Below, piece by piece: positions 8,712 to 21,364 of a stretch of DNA of 64,000 bases. The DNA lies in contig NZ_JOAG01000029.1 of the NCBI RefSeq assembly GCF_000725485.1, positions 117,781-181,780 of the forward strand, given 5' to 3'. The translations under genes and the position numbers were made by a program. How positions within the stretch are numbered: the first letter of the stretch is position 1; every line of letters begins with the position of its first letter. The notes under the pieces are model-generated. The model searched no databases, was not told where the DNA came from, and saw only the letters and a program-made list of their open reading frames with translations. The stretch is from Nonomuraea candida. GTDB lineage: Bacteria > Actinomycetota > Actinomycetes > Streptosporangiales > Streptosporangiaceae.

Positions 8712-9922
8712 CGGACCCAGCCTCCGCTCCTGAGCGTGTCCAGCACCCTGGACACGGCCGCCTCGATCGAGATATGCGTGGTGTCGATCACCAGGTCGGC
8801 GTCGTCCGGCTCCTCGTAGGGGTCGGAGACGCCGGTGAACTCGGGGATGAGCCCGGCGCGGGCCTTGGCGTACAGGCCCTTGCGGTCGCGCCGCTCGCAC
8901 TCCTCCAGCGGCGTGGCGACGTGCACGAGCAGGAAGTCGGCCCCGACGGACGTGACCATCTCGCGCACCTCCTCGCGGGTGGCCGCGTAGGGCGCGATCG
9001 GGGCGCAGATGGCCAGGCCGCCGTGGCGCGCCGCCTCGGCGGCGACGAAGCCGATGCGGCGGATGTTCAGGTCGCGGTCGGCCTTGGAGAAGGTCAGGCC
9101 CTTGGACAGCAGGTGGCGCACCACGTCGCCGTCGAGGTAGGTGACCGTGCGGGTGCCCAGCTCCAGCAGCGCGTCGCGCAGGCGGCGGGCGATCGTGGAC
9201 TTGCCCGAGCCCGACAGGCCCGTGAAGAACACCACCAGGCCGCGCCGGTGCGGCGGGCCGGGGATGTGCACGGGCTCGGGGCCCGCCAGGTGCTCGGTCG
9301 CGCCGTAGGCGGTCGCGACGTGCTCGCGCAGCTCCAGGTCGATCTCCGGCTCGTCGCGCGGGGCCAGGGGGACCGACGCCACGATCGTGTCCCCGGGGAG
9401 GCGCTCCTTGGCCCGCAGCGCGGCGCGCACGACGGCCGGGCCGGCCTCGCCGTAGGCGAGGGGGAGCAGCAGGACCACCGCGTCGAGCTCCTTGGCGGTG
9501 GCGGTGATCTCGGAGAGGTCGTCGAGCGGCCCGCGCATGGTGACGGCGAGCGCGGGCCGGCCCGCCAGCTCCTCCCTCACCTCGGCCGGGGTGCGGCGCA
9601 GGCGGGCGAACGGCCCGTGCTCCGGCGCGCCCAGGGCCTTGACCGGCCCCCAGGTCAGCCCGTCGGGCTCGTGGCCGGTGACGGTGAGCGCCGCCAGCGG
9701 CAGGCCCTCGGGGTCGAGCAGCGTGATCTCGTCGCCGGGGGAGAGCTCGGCCGGCACGTGGAGGGTGACGGGCGCGGGCCACGGGGCGCCGTCGGCGAGC
9801 GTGCCGCGCTCGTGCACGGCGTGCAGGTCGTCGTGGCCGAGGAACCCGGTCAGCGGCTCGAACGCGCCGGAGAGCAGCAGTTCGAGATCGGCCAGCTCAC
9901 GCGGGTCGGGGGTCCACTCCAC
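8708..9922 (-). CDS. cysC: Adenylyl-sulfate kinase with truncated ATP-sulfurylase-like N-terminal domain
   Basis: 404 aa. The C-terminal ~180 residues are a complete APS kinase: P-loop FTGLSGSGKSTIAR, then DGDVVRHLLSKGLTFSKADR and RDLNIRRIGFVA. It phosphorylates APS to PAPS. The N-terminal ~210 residues start like the PUA-like domain of ATP sulfurylase (SGAFEPLTGFLG, WPAPVTL) but the catalytic QxRNxxHxxH motif is absent and the domain is about half length. It therefore cannot make APS itself; APS must come from a CysD/CysN pair or intact Sat elsewhere. GTG start at 9922. PAPS made here would feed the two nearby sulfotransferases. Confidence 0.9.
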   Translation of the reverse strand: MEWTPDPRELADLELLLSGAFEPLTGFLGHDDLHAVHERGTLADGAPWPAPVTLHVPAELSPGDEITLLDPEGLPLAALTVTGHEPDGLTWGPVKALGAPEHGPFARLRRTPAEVREELAGRPALAVTMRGPLDDLSEITATAKELDAVVLLLPLAYGEAGPAVVRAALRAKERLPGDTIVASVPLAPRDEPEIDLELREHVATAYGATEHLAGPEPVHIPGPPHRRGLVVFFTGLSGSGKSTIARRLRDALLELGTRTVTYLDGDVVRHLLSKGLTFSKADRDLNIRRIGFVAAEAARHGGLAICAPIAPYAATREEVREMVTSVGADFLLVHVATPLEECERRDRKGLYAKARAGLIPEFTGVSDPYEEPDDADLVIDTTHISIEAAVSRVLDTLRSGGWVR

Positions 9923-10067
9923 GATGTCTGCATCCCAACTATTCCGATTGAATTGGTAGGAAAGGAGTCTAGCGAGGGATACCAGTGTGTCGCCAGTCCC
10001 TTGCGCCCACGAACGTCCTTCCTGTCCCGTACGGCCCCCGCGCCCTTCCCCGAACCCGGCGCGGCGG
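9923..10067 (-). promoter_or_regulatory. Upstream region of the APS kinase-transporter operon
   Basis: 145-bp gap between the methyltransferase stop and the APS kinase start. It holds an AT-rich patch (9939-9965) with a CCAA...TTGG pair (9938-9959) that could be part of an operator, but the arms match over only four bases. No confident -10/-35 pair was found. Confidence 0.25.
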
Positions 10068-10787
10068 TCAGAGGAGCCGGGCGAAGTGGTGCTGGGGCTT
10101 CCTGATCACCATGGTGATCTCGTCGTGGGAGGCGGGGTAGCGGCCGCTGGTCAGCCGGGACATCAGCGCGACGGCCGCCGCGCCGATCCCGCGGGCGCGG
10201 GCCGGGCCGCTGACGGTGCGCTCGTCGTCGGTGATCATCAGCCCTCTGCTGAGGCAGAAGGCGTGCATGCCGTCGCTCGACGCCAGCGGTTCGTACACGG
10301 CCGGCAGCGGGCCGGGCGTGCCCGGCCGCACCAGGCCGCGCCAGAGCAGGCGGCGCAGCCAGGACGGCGTCATCCGGTCCAGCAGGCCGTAGGCCGACCT
10401 GCGGTCGCGCATGCGCAGCAGCACCAGGCCGCCGGGCCGCAGCGACTGCAGCAGCCGGTCGAAGACCAGCTCGGCGTGCCTGACCCGCTCCAGCAGGAAC
10501 GACACCTGGATGACGTCGAAGCCGCGCGGCGGCAGCGGCACCGAGCGCAGGTCTCCGAGCTGCCAGGCCACCAGGTCGGCCCGCTCCGCCAGCACCCTCC
10601 TGATCGCGGGATGGTCCTCGTCGGCTCCCGTGGCCCTGGTCTCGATGTGCTCCAGGACCAGCGGCTCATCGTGCGCGCACCCGGCGACCAGCACGTCCAG
10701 CCGCCTCATCGGCAGCCCGGCGCAGAGCTCGCGGACCCGCTGACCGAAAAGGTCGCCTCGCTGGGCGACCGATCGCACCTCAGACAT
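10068..10787 (-). CDS. Class I SAM-dependent methyltransferase-like protein
   Basis: 239 aa with Rossmann methyltransferase features in order: motif I degenerate (DVLVAGCAHDE instead of ExGxGxG), an acidic post-I region, FDVIQVSFLLERV at motif IV and LRPGGLVLLRM at motif VI. The weakened glycine loop leaves SAM binding uncertain. Substrate unknown. It stands alone between the PAPS operon and a divergent cupin gene. ATG start at 10787. Methylation of a polysaccharide or lipid is possible but only by proximity. Confidence 0.65.
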   Translation of the reverse strand: MSEVRSVAQRGDLFGQRVRELCAGLPMRRLDVLVAGCAHDEPLVLEHIETRATGADEDHPAIRRVLAERADLVAWQLGDLRSVPLPPRGFDVIQVSFLLERVRHAELVFDRLLQSLRPGGLVLLRMRDRRSAYGLLDRMTPSWLRRLLWRGLVRPGTPGPLPAVYEPLASSDGMHAFCLSRGLMITDDERTVSGPARARGIGAAAVALMSRLTSGRYPASHDEITMVIRKPQHHFARLL

Positions 10788-10795
10788 GTGACCTA

Positions 10796-10823
10796 CAGTA
10801 ATCAGTCGATCGTCATCAGTAAT
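10796..10823. promoter_or_regulatory. Direct repeat CAGTAAT x2 in the methyltransferase/cupin divergent promoter
   Basis: CAGTAAT occurs at 10796-10802 and again at 10817-10823, exactly 21 bp apart (two helical turns), inside a 62-bp divergent gap. ATCAGT also repeats at 10801 and 10815, and CGATCG lies between. The phasing suggests a regulator binding one face of the DNA; the protein is unknown. Confidence 0.35.
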
Positions 10824-10849
10824 GCATTTCCCTGCTAGCGTCCTGCCTC

Positions 10850-11224
10850 GTGAGCGAGCCGATCAGCGAGCAGATCTACGTGGGCAACGCCGGGATCGAC
10901 GCGGCCGGCGACCGTGGATGGCTGCTCGGTCATTTCAAACCCCTCGGCGATCCAAGACACAGCGAGGACGTCGAGATCAAGTGGGGCGTGCACCCGGCGG
11001 GCGACGAGCGAGCCGAGTGGGTCAAGGGGGAGGCCCGCACCGCGCTGCTCGTCCTGATCAGCGGCCGGTTCCGGGTGGAGCTGCCGGGGCGCAGCGTGCT
11101 GCTGGCCGAGCCGGGCGACTACGTGGTGTGGGGCAAGGGCGTCGACCACTCCTGGCGGGCGGAGGAGGCGTCCACCGTGCTGACCGTGCGCTGGCCCTCC
11201 GTGCCTGGTTACCGCGTCGGGTAG
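10850..11224 (+). CDS. Small cupin-fold protein
   Basis: 124 aa, single cupin barrel. The conserved core runs LVLISGRFRVELPG, then LLAEPGDYVVWGKGVDHSW, matching cupin motifs 1 and 2 with one metal-type His (DHSW) retained. No catalytic residues point to an enzyme; related small cupins are of unknown function and bind ligands or metals. GTG start at 10850, divergent from the methyltransferase. Followed by a GC-rich hairpin and then mfd. Confidence 0.7.
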   Translation: MSEPISEQIYVGNAGIDAAGDRGWLLGHFKPLGDPRHSEDVEIKWGVHPAGDERAEWVKGEARTALLVLISGRFRVELPGRSVLLAEPGDYVVWGKGVDHSWRAEEASTVLTVRWPSVPGYRVG

Positions 11225-11253
11225 AGCCTGTGCGGCGAGTAGGCTGAGAAGAG

Positions 11254-11281
11254 ACCCCCGAGACCTGACACGGCCGGGGGT
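11254..11281 (+). terminator. Hairpin between the cupin gene and mfd
   Basis: ACCCCCG (11254-11260) pairs with CGGGGGT (11275-11281) around a 14-nt loop. No T-tract. It could end the cupin transcript or lie in the mfd leader. Confidence 0.35.
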
Positions 11282-11317
11282 AGTCGTGTTGCCGTCGTGG
11301 GGCTGTGGGCGTATCTG

Positions 11318-14806
<3,489 letters not shown>

Positions 14807-14835
14807 CGGCGGTTTCTGGTCGGAAAGGGACGTAC

Positions 14836-15435
14836 GTGAAGTCGATACGAGTGGCCGCCGTCGCCGCGGCGGGGGTCGTGGCACTGACCGCCTGCTCCTC
14901 CCCCATGCAGGCCGGGGCCGCGGCCGTGGTCGGGAGCGAGCGCATCTCGGTGAGCCGGCTCACCGAGGACACGCAGGAATATCTGGCCGCGCTGAAGAGG
15001 GCAAACCTGGACGAGTCGGCGCTCGGTGTGCCGGCCAACCAGGCCGTGCTGCGGCGCCTGGTCGATGAGAGCATCAGCCGGCAGCTCATGGTGCGCCACA
15101 AGGTGCAGGTGAGCGAGACCGAGATCGACACCGCGCTCAAGAACCCGGGCCAGTTCGAGTCGCCCGAGATCAACCTGCTGGCCAACGGCGTCAACCCCGC
15201 CGACGCCCGCAGCTATGTGCGCGCCATGGTGGGCCTGACCAAGCTGCAGCAGCAGTTCGGCGGCGAGGCCGGGCAGCAGCGGCTGATCCAGGAGTACACC
15301 TCGATCAAGCCGATCTTCAACCCGCGTTACGGCGTGCTCAACCCGCAGCGCAGCCAGGAGAACCCGGCCCTGTTCGTCGACACCGGCAGGTTCGGCAAGC
15401 TCACCCAGCAGGCGCAGCCGCAGCAGCAGGGCTGA
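14836..15435 (+). CDS. SurA N-terminal domain-like lipoprotein
   Basis: 199 aa. A signal peptide ends in lipobox ALTAC (Cys about 20), so the mature protein is lipid-anchored outside. Residues ~30-140 resemble the SurA/PrsA chaperone N-terminal domain: a predicted helical bundle including NQAVLRRLVDESISRQLM and VSETEIDTAL. No PPIase domain follows, and the tail is Gln-rich. A chaperone role for exported proteins is plausible. GTG start with GGAAAGGGA ribosome site. It sits three bases before mazG and is likely co-transcribed with mfd. Confidence 0.8.
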   Translation: MKSIRVAAVAAAGVVALTACSSPMQAGAAAVVGSERISVSRLTEDTQEYLAALKRANLDESALGVPANQAVLRRLVDESISRQLMVRHKVQVSETEIDTALKNPGQFESPEINLLANGVNPADARSYVRAMVGLTKLQQQFGGEAGQQRLIQEYTSIKPIFNPRYGVLNPQRSQENPALFVDTGRFGKLTQQAQPQQQG

Positions 15436-15438
15436 GGC

Positions 15439-16374
15439 GTGCCGCTGATCGTCGTCACCACCTCGCCCAGGGTCGCGCCGGGCCTGCTGAGCCACCAGGC
15501 CTGGCAGGCGCTGCGCTCGGGCCCGGTGCTCACCGGCTCCGGCGCCCATCCGCACCTGCCCTACCTGGCCGAGGCGGGGATGGAGGTCGAGGTGGTCGAG
15601 CCCGACCCGCCGGCGCTGGCCGGGCGCGCCGTCGCCGGGACCGTCGTGTGGCTGGCGGAGCAGGACGGCGAGGACTTCATGCGCGCCGTCGGGCACGCCG
15701 CGCTGGCGCTGGCGGAGCCGCCGCTGATCGAGGTCGTGCCGGGCTCCTACGACCTGCCCGGGGCGCGGCTGCTCGACCTGGTGGCGGTGATGGACCGGCT
15801 GCGCGCCGAGTGCCCGTGGGATCGCAAGCAGACGCACGAGACGCTGGTGCCGTACCTGCTGGAAGAGGCCTACGAGGTGCTCGAGACCATCGAGCAGGGC
15901 GACTATCCGGCGCTCCGCGAGGAGCTGGGCGACCTGCTGCTGCAGGTGGTCTTCCACGCGCGGGTGGCCGGCGACTTCGACATCGACGACGTGGCGGCCG
16001 GGATCGTCGAGAAGCTCGTACGCCGCCATCCCCACGTCTTCGGCACCGTGCGAGCGGAGAGCGCCGACGAGGTCAGCGACAACTGGGAGGCGATCAAGGC
16101 GGCGGAGCGGGCGGCCAAGGGCACCGAGTCGGTGCTCGAAGGCGTGCCGATGGGGCAGCCGGCGCTGTCGCTGGCGGCCCAGCTCCTGCGCCGGGCCGGC
16201 CGGGCCGGGGCGCCGGAGGCGCTGTCGGCGGCGGTCGGGCAGGGCGTGGCGCGCGAGCTGTTCGACCTGGTGCGCCGGGCGGCCGAGGCCGGGTTGGACG
16301 CCGAGGCCGAGCTGCGCGCGGCGGCCCGCACCTACCGTGACCGGGTGCGCGCGTGGGAGTCCTCCACGGGGTGA
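15439..16374 (+). CDS. mazG: Nucleoside triphosphate pyrophosphohydrolase MazG
   Basis: 311 aa. It hydrolyses (d)NTPs to NMP and PPi for nucleotide-pool cleaning. The MazG core lies at about 110-210: CPWDRKQTHETL, the metal-binding LLEEAYEVLE and REELGDLLLQVVFHA helices, and DNWEAIKAAER. The N-terminal ~100 residues form the extra domain usual in actinobacterial MazG. GTG start three bases after the lipoprotein stop. The order mfd-mazG-eno matches the M. tuberculosis Rv1020-Rv1023 region. Confidence 0.93.
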   Translation: MPLIVVTTSPRVAPGLLSHQAWQALRSGPVLTGSGAHPHLPYLAEAGMEVEVVEPDPPALAGRAVAGTVVWLAEQDGEDFMRAVGHAALALAEPPLIEVVPGSYDLPGARLLDLVAVMDRLRAECPWDRKQTHETLVPYLLEEAYEVLETIEQGDYPALREELGDLLLQVVFHARVAGDFDIDDVAAGIVEKLVRRHPHVFGTVRAESADEVSDNWEAIKAAERAAKGTESVLEGVPMGQPALSLAAQLLRRAGRAGAPEALSAAVGQGVARELFDLVRRAAEAGLDAEAELRAAARTYRDRVRAWESSTG

Positions 16375-16381
16375 CCCCCGC

Positions 16382-16466
16382 CGCGACACACCGCCGGGCG
16401 CGACACACCGCCGGGCGCGACACACCGCCGGGCGCGACGCACCGCCGGGCGCGACACGCCGCCGGG
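16382..16466. repeat. 17-bp GC-rich tandem repeat (5 copies) between mazG and eno
   Basis: CGCGACACACCGCCGGG is repeated five times head to tail (16382, 16399, 16416, 16433, 16450); units 1-3 are identical and 4-5 have one change each. It begins eight bases after the mazG stop. No coding role seen. Confidence 0.9.
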
Positions 16467-16602
16467 CGGCGGGACGGCTCGTGCGGCGGGACGGCCCCGG
16501 CCGGGTGACGCCGGGCAGCCGGGCGGCCGGGTGGCGGGGAAGCGCCTGAAGCGGTGTGCCGGCCTACCGATAGGCTCTGAGGGCATATCAGCATTCGATT
16601 GA

Positions 16603-17892
<1,290 letters not shown>

Positions 17893-17900
17893 TTTCGAGT

Positions 17901-17938
17901 ACGGCTCGCGGCACCCCGAACATCCGGCCGCGAGCCGT
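17901..17938 (+). terminator. Hairpin downstream of eno
   Basis: ACGGCTCGCGGC (17901-17912) pairs perfectly with GCCGCGAGCCGT (17927-17938), a 12-bp stem with a 14-nt loop. There is no T-run, common for actinobacterial terminators. Confidence 0.65.
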
Positions 17939-17950
17939 GCTTGAGGGGGT

Positions 17951-18376
17951 GTGCAGCAATTGGCGAAAAGGCCGCAGCTCACCGGGAGGGCCGCCATCCT
18001 GGCCGTCGTGGTGTGCGCGATCGCGATGAGCCTGGCCTACCCTGTGCGCGAGTACATCAGCCTGCGCCGCAGCATCTCCGAGCTGCGCGCGGAGAAGGCC
18101 AGGGTCGAGGCGGAGAAGCAGGCGTTGCTGGCCCGTGACCGGCAGAGCGACGACCCCAACTGGATCACGAAGACGGCCAAGGAACGGCTGCACTACTGCG
18201 GGCCGGGCGAGAAGTGCTACGTGGTGATGGAGCCCGAGCAGGACAGGCAGCCGTCGGTCGCCAAGCAGCCGGCGGCGGTGCCGCCGTGGTACGAGACGCT
18301 CTGGGAGTCCGTCGAGGCCGCCGACCAGGGCACCGGGCGCCGGGCCGTCACGGGGAGGGAGAGCGTTGGACAGTAA
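17951..18376 (+). CDS. divIC: Septum formation initiator, DivIC/FtsB family
   Basis: 141 aa. One TM helix (about 13-32) is followed by a coiled coil (LRRSISELRAEKARVEAEKQ) and the family end motif DPNWITKTAKERLHYCGPGEK. It works in the divisome with FtsL and FtsQ. The C-terminal ~40 residues are a Pro/Gly-containing tail seen in actinobacteria. GTG at 17951 has a GAGGGGG site very close; TTG at 17960 is an alternative. Overlaps the DUF501 gene by 11 bp. Confidence 0.9.
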   Translation: MQQLAKRPQLTGRAAILAVVVCAIAMSLAYPVREYISLRRSISELRAEKARVEAEKQALLARDRQSDDPNWITKTAKERLHYCGPGEKCYVVMEPEQDRQPSVAKQPAAVPPWYETLWESVEAADQGTGRRAVTGRESVGQ

Positions 18377-18854
18377 GGACGTCGAAGTCGTCGAGCGGCA
18401 GCTCGGGCGGCCGCCCAGGGGGCTGCGGGGGGTGGCGCACCGCTGCCCGTGCGGCAATCCCGACGTGGTGGAGACCGCGCCCAGGCTGCCCGACGGCTCG
18501 CCCTTCCCGACCCTCTACTACCTGACCTGTCCCAAGGCGGCCTCGGCCATCGGCACCCTGGAGGGCTCCGGGCTGATGCGCGAGATGCAGGCCAGGCTGG
18601 CCACCGAGCCCGACCTGGCGGCGGCCTACCGCGCGGCCCACGACGACTACGTGGCCAGGCGTGATGAGGCGGCCAAGGAGGAGGGGCTGACGCCGCTCCC
18701 GCGCGACATGCAGAGCACCGGCGGCATGCCGGAGCGGGTCAAGTGCCTGCACGCGCTGGTGGCGCACGAGCTGGCGGCCCCCGGGGTGAACCCGTTCGGC
18801 AGGGAGGCGCTCGACGCCCTCCCCGACTGGTGGAGTGACGGACCATGCGCGTAG
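18366..18854 (+). CDS. DUF501 family protein
   Basis: 162 aa, the usual length of this actinobacterial family found between divIC and ppx (Rv1025 position). The N-terminal HRCPCGNPDVVE and central PTLYYLTCPKA hold conserved cysteines that may bind metal. C-terminal signature GGMPERVKCLHALVAHELA. Function unknown. TTG start, overlapping divIC, and the stop overlaps the ppx start by 10 bp, so translation is coupled. Confidence 0.92.
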   Translation: MDSKDVEVVERQLGRPPRGLRGVAHRCPCGNPDVVETAPRLPDGSPFPTLYYLTCPKAASAIGTLEGSGLMREMQARLATEPDLAAAYRAAHDDYVARRDEAAKEEGLTPLPRDMQSTGGMPERVKCLHALVAHELAAPGVNPFGREALDALPDWWSDGPCA

Positions 18855-19792
18855 CCGCCGTCGACTGCGGCACCAACTCCGTACGCCTGCTCATCGCCGA
18901 CGTCGGCGCCGAGGAGCTGAGCGACGTCGAGCGGCGGATGGAGATCGTCCGCCTGGGTCAGGGCGTCGACAAGACGGGCAGGCTGGCACCCGACGCGCTG
19001 GAGCGCACGTTCAAGGCCATGCGCGCCTACCAGGAGCTGATCGAGCGCCACGGCGCCGTCGCCACGCGCGTGGTGGCCACGAGCGCGACCAGAGACGCGG
19101 CCAACCGGCAGGAGTTCGCCGACGGCGTCCGCGAGATCTTCGGGGTCGAGCCGGAGGTGGTCTCGGGCTCGGAGGAGGCGGAGCTGTCGTTCACGGGCGC
19201 GACCAGGGGGCTGCTGCGCCTGTCGCCCGAGACCGAGCTGCCGCAGGGCCCGCTGCCGCCCTACCTGGTGGTCGACATCGGCGGCGGCTCCACGGAGTTC
19301 GTGGTCGGGGCCGAGCACGCGCGGGCCGCGCTGTCGGTCGACATCGGCTGCGTGCGCCTGACCGAGCGGCACCTGCGCGAGGCCGGCGACCCGCCGTCCG
19401 CGCCGGCCCTGGAGGCCGTGGTGGCCGACATCGAGGCCGCGCTCGACCGGGTCGAGGAGGCGGTCCCCGTACGCGAGGCGCACACCCTGGTGGGCCTGGC
19501 CGGCTCGGTGACGACGGTCGCGGGCATCGCGCTCGATCTGCCGGCCTATGACTCGGCGCGCATTCACCACTCGCGGATTACCGCGGAAGAGGTCCACGAC
19601 GTCACGCGGCGATTGCTGGCGATGACCCATAGTGAGCGGGCCGCGCTCGCGGTGATGCATCCGGGAAGGGTTGACGTGATTGGCGCGGGTGCGCTAATTC
19701 TTGACCGGATCGTACGACGTTTCGCGTTTTCGCAGGTCGTGGTCAGTGAACACGACATCTTGGATGGAATCGCCTGGTCCCTCGCCGGATAG
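18845..19792 (+). CDS. ppx: Exopolyphosphatase/GppA family phosphatase
   Basis: 315 aa, short single-module Ppx/GppA of the mycobacterial Rv1026 type. ASKHA-fold motifs: VDCGTNSVRLLIAD (phosphate 1), a Glu in the VATSATRDAANR-SGSEEAELSF region, VVDIGGGSTEFV (phosphate 2) and LAGSVTTVAGI. It degrades polyphosphate or (p)ppGpp-related substrates. The C-terminal HD extension of the long forms is absent. The last 230 bp are visibly less GC-biased at third positions than the rest of the gene. Confidence 0.93.
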   Translation: MRVAAVDCGTNSVRLLIADVGAEELSDVERRMEIVRLGQGVDKTGRLAPDALERTFKAMRAYQELIERHGAVATRVVATSATRDAANRQEFADGVREIFGVEPEVVSGSEEAELSFTGATRGLLRLSPETELPQGPLPPYLVVDIGGGSTEFVVGAEHARAALSVDIGCVRLTERHLREAGDPPSAPALEAVVADIEAALDRVEEAVPVREAHTLVGLAGSVTTVAGIALDLPAYDSARIHHSRITAEEVHDVTRRLLAMTHSERAALAVMHPGRVDVIGAGALILDRIVRRFAFSQVVVSEHDILDGIAWSLAG

Positions 19793-19829
19793 CTGAAGAA
19801 ATCCGGACATTTCCGATCCGCGGGTCGTG

Positions 19830-19859
19830 TTGAGCGTGCAATCAGTATTGTGATTAGGT
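19830..19859 (+). promoter_or_regulatory. Candidate vegetative promoter of the secreted repeat protein
   Basis: TTGAGC (19830-19835) and TTAGGT (19854-19859) are 18 bp apart, close to actinobacterial housekeeping promoters (TTGACN / TAGRRT). The leader to the ATG at 19964 would be about 95 nt. Confidence 0.45.
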
Positions 19860-19963
19860 AAAGGGGCATTACGGGGGCTTTGCCATATCGCCATGCGCGG
19901 AAGGCGCAGGCGTGGCGACCGTTCCCGAGCGCGTCTCTTCCCTCACGGAATGGAGCACTCTCA

Positions 19964-21166
19964 ATGATGTCTGTTGGGTTAGCACGTAAGGCCGCCGCGT
20001 TCGGCGCGTCGGCCGCGGTGCTGGCAGCCCTGTCGGCGGGTCTGGTCTCCAGCCCCGCGCAGGCGGCCACCTCGGCCAAGGCCGCGTCGGGGGCCAAGGT
20101 CTCGGTCACCACGCCGAAGGCCTCTCCGGGCGACTACGAAGGTTCCTGTCCGACCAAGGTCAACTTCTCGGCCCAGATCAAGGTGCCCGTCAAGGGCAAG
20201 ACGGAGCTGGCCTACCGCTGGCTCCACGGTGACGGGTCCAAGAGCAAGGTCAACGTGGTCAAGCTCTCGGGCAAGGGCACCAAGACCGTGACGGTCAAGC
20301 AGTCCATCACCTTCAAGGACGACGTCAAGGGCTGGGAGGCCATCCAGGTCCTCGGTCCCAAGAAGGTCACCTCGAAGAAGGGCTACTTCTCCGTCTCCTG
20401 CGAGAAGCCGCAGGAGCTGAAGGAGGTGCGCACGCACCTCGACAAGACGGTCACCGCACGCGCCTGGGCGAGCCCGAGCACGTACGTCGGCCGTTGCGAC
20501 ACCCGCTGGGACAAGATCGACTTCGTTGGCCTGATCAAGGTCAACCACCCCACGTGGGTGCGTTACCGCTGGGTCCTCAACGGTGACGTGGTCGACTACG
20601 GCAAGATCAAGGTCCACGACGCGCGGAAGGTCGGCTTCGGCATCTCCCCGCGTCACAGCCAGCGTGGCTGGGCCCAGCTGCAGATCCTCGGCCGTGACGG
20701 CTCCTCCTCCAACCGGGCCTACTACAAGGTCTGGTGCAAGGACGACCGTCCGGACAGGCCCAAGCCTCCGGTCCACCACGACCACGACACCAAGGTGTCG
20801 GCCTCCGCTTCGGTGAAGACCTCCGACAACTGCTCGACGGTCTCCGCCAGCGGCCAGATCACCTCGACCGGCGCCGGCCGGGTCAGCTACACCTGGACCC
20901 TGAACGGCACCAACGTGGGCAGCGGTCACACCTACTTCGACCGCAAGGGCGGCACGCACTTCATCAGCGGCTTCTCCTCGGCGCTGGCCGGCGAAGGTGC
21001 CAAGAGGGGTGTCGTGAAGCTCACGGTCACCGGCCCGGACAACAGCGACACGGCCGTCGACTTCTACTCCTGCAAGGCGCCCGCTCCGGCCCCTGCTCCG
21101 AGCGAGTCGTCCTCGCCCGCTCCGTCGCCGACGCTGTCGGCCCCGGCGGTTCCGTCCGCCGGCTGA
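19964..21166 (+). CDS. Secreted protein with three Cys-paired beta-sandwich-like repeats
   Basis: About 400 aa from ATG 19964, chosen because it begins a clean signal peptide (MMSVGLARKAAAF...AQAATS). The mature part holds three related ~100-residue repeats, each with two cysteines: one from about residue 45 (YEGSCPTKVNFSAQIKV ... YFSVSCEKP), one from about 155 (YVGRCDTRWDKIDFVG ... YYKVWCKDD), and one from about 265 (SDNCSTVSASGQI ... VDFYSCKAP). Each has a YRW or YTW core strand, like Ig or fibronectin folds with a disulfide. The tail is Pro/Ala/Ser-rich with no LPxTG. Function unknown; extracellular binding is likely. Ends at a strong terminator. Confidence 0.75.
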   Translation: MMSVGLARKAAAFGASAAVLAALSAGLVSSPAQAATSAKAASGAKVSVTTPKASPGDYEGSCPTKVNFSAQIKVPVKGKTELAYRWLHGDGSKSKVNVVKLSGKGTKTVTVKQSITFKDDVKGWEAIQVLGPKKVTSKKGYFSVSCEKPQELKEVRTHLDKTVTARAWASPSTYVGRCDTRWDKIDFVGLIKVNHPTWVRYRWVLNGDVVDYGKIKVHDARKVGFGISPRHSQRGWAQLQILGRDGSSSNRAYYKVWCKDDRPDRPKPPVHHDHDTKVSASASVKTSDNCSTVSASGQITSTGAGRVSYTWTLNGTNVGSGHTYFDRKGGTHFISGFSSALAGEGAKRGVVKLTVTGPDNSDTAVDFYSCKAPAPAPAPSESSSPAPSPTLSAPAVPSAG

Positions 21167-21188
21167 TCGGTGCGACGTTGACCGGTTG

Positions 21189-21227
21189 AACCGGATGGCT
21201 CCTTCGGGCGCCATCCGGTTCTTCTTT
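21189..21227 (+). terminator. Rho-independent terminator after the secreted repeat protein
   Basis: AACCGGATGG (21189-21198) pairs perfectly with CCATCCGGTT (21211-21220), with a loop holding TCCTTCGGG, and is followed by CTTCTTT. Confidence 0.85.
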
Positions 21228-21364
21228 GCCGGCCTCCGACGAGGGGCCGCACCGCGAGTACTACCGGCTCAACGACGTGGAGCGGCGCCGGCGGGGCGGT
21301 GTCCGGCGCGACGCGGGCCGCCGCGACGGAGCCGGTGGGCTGAGCATCGGGCACGATCGGTGTC

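Noticed and set aside
16382..16466. Tandem 17-bp repeats considered as a CRISPR array
   Set aside because: Repeats are directly adjacent without unique spacers, and no cas genes are nearby. The same holds for the other minisatellites.
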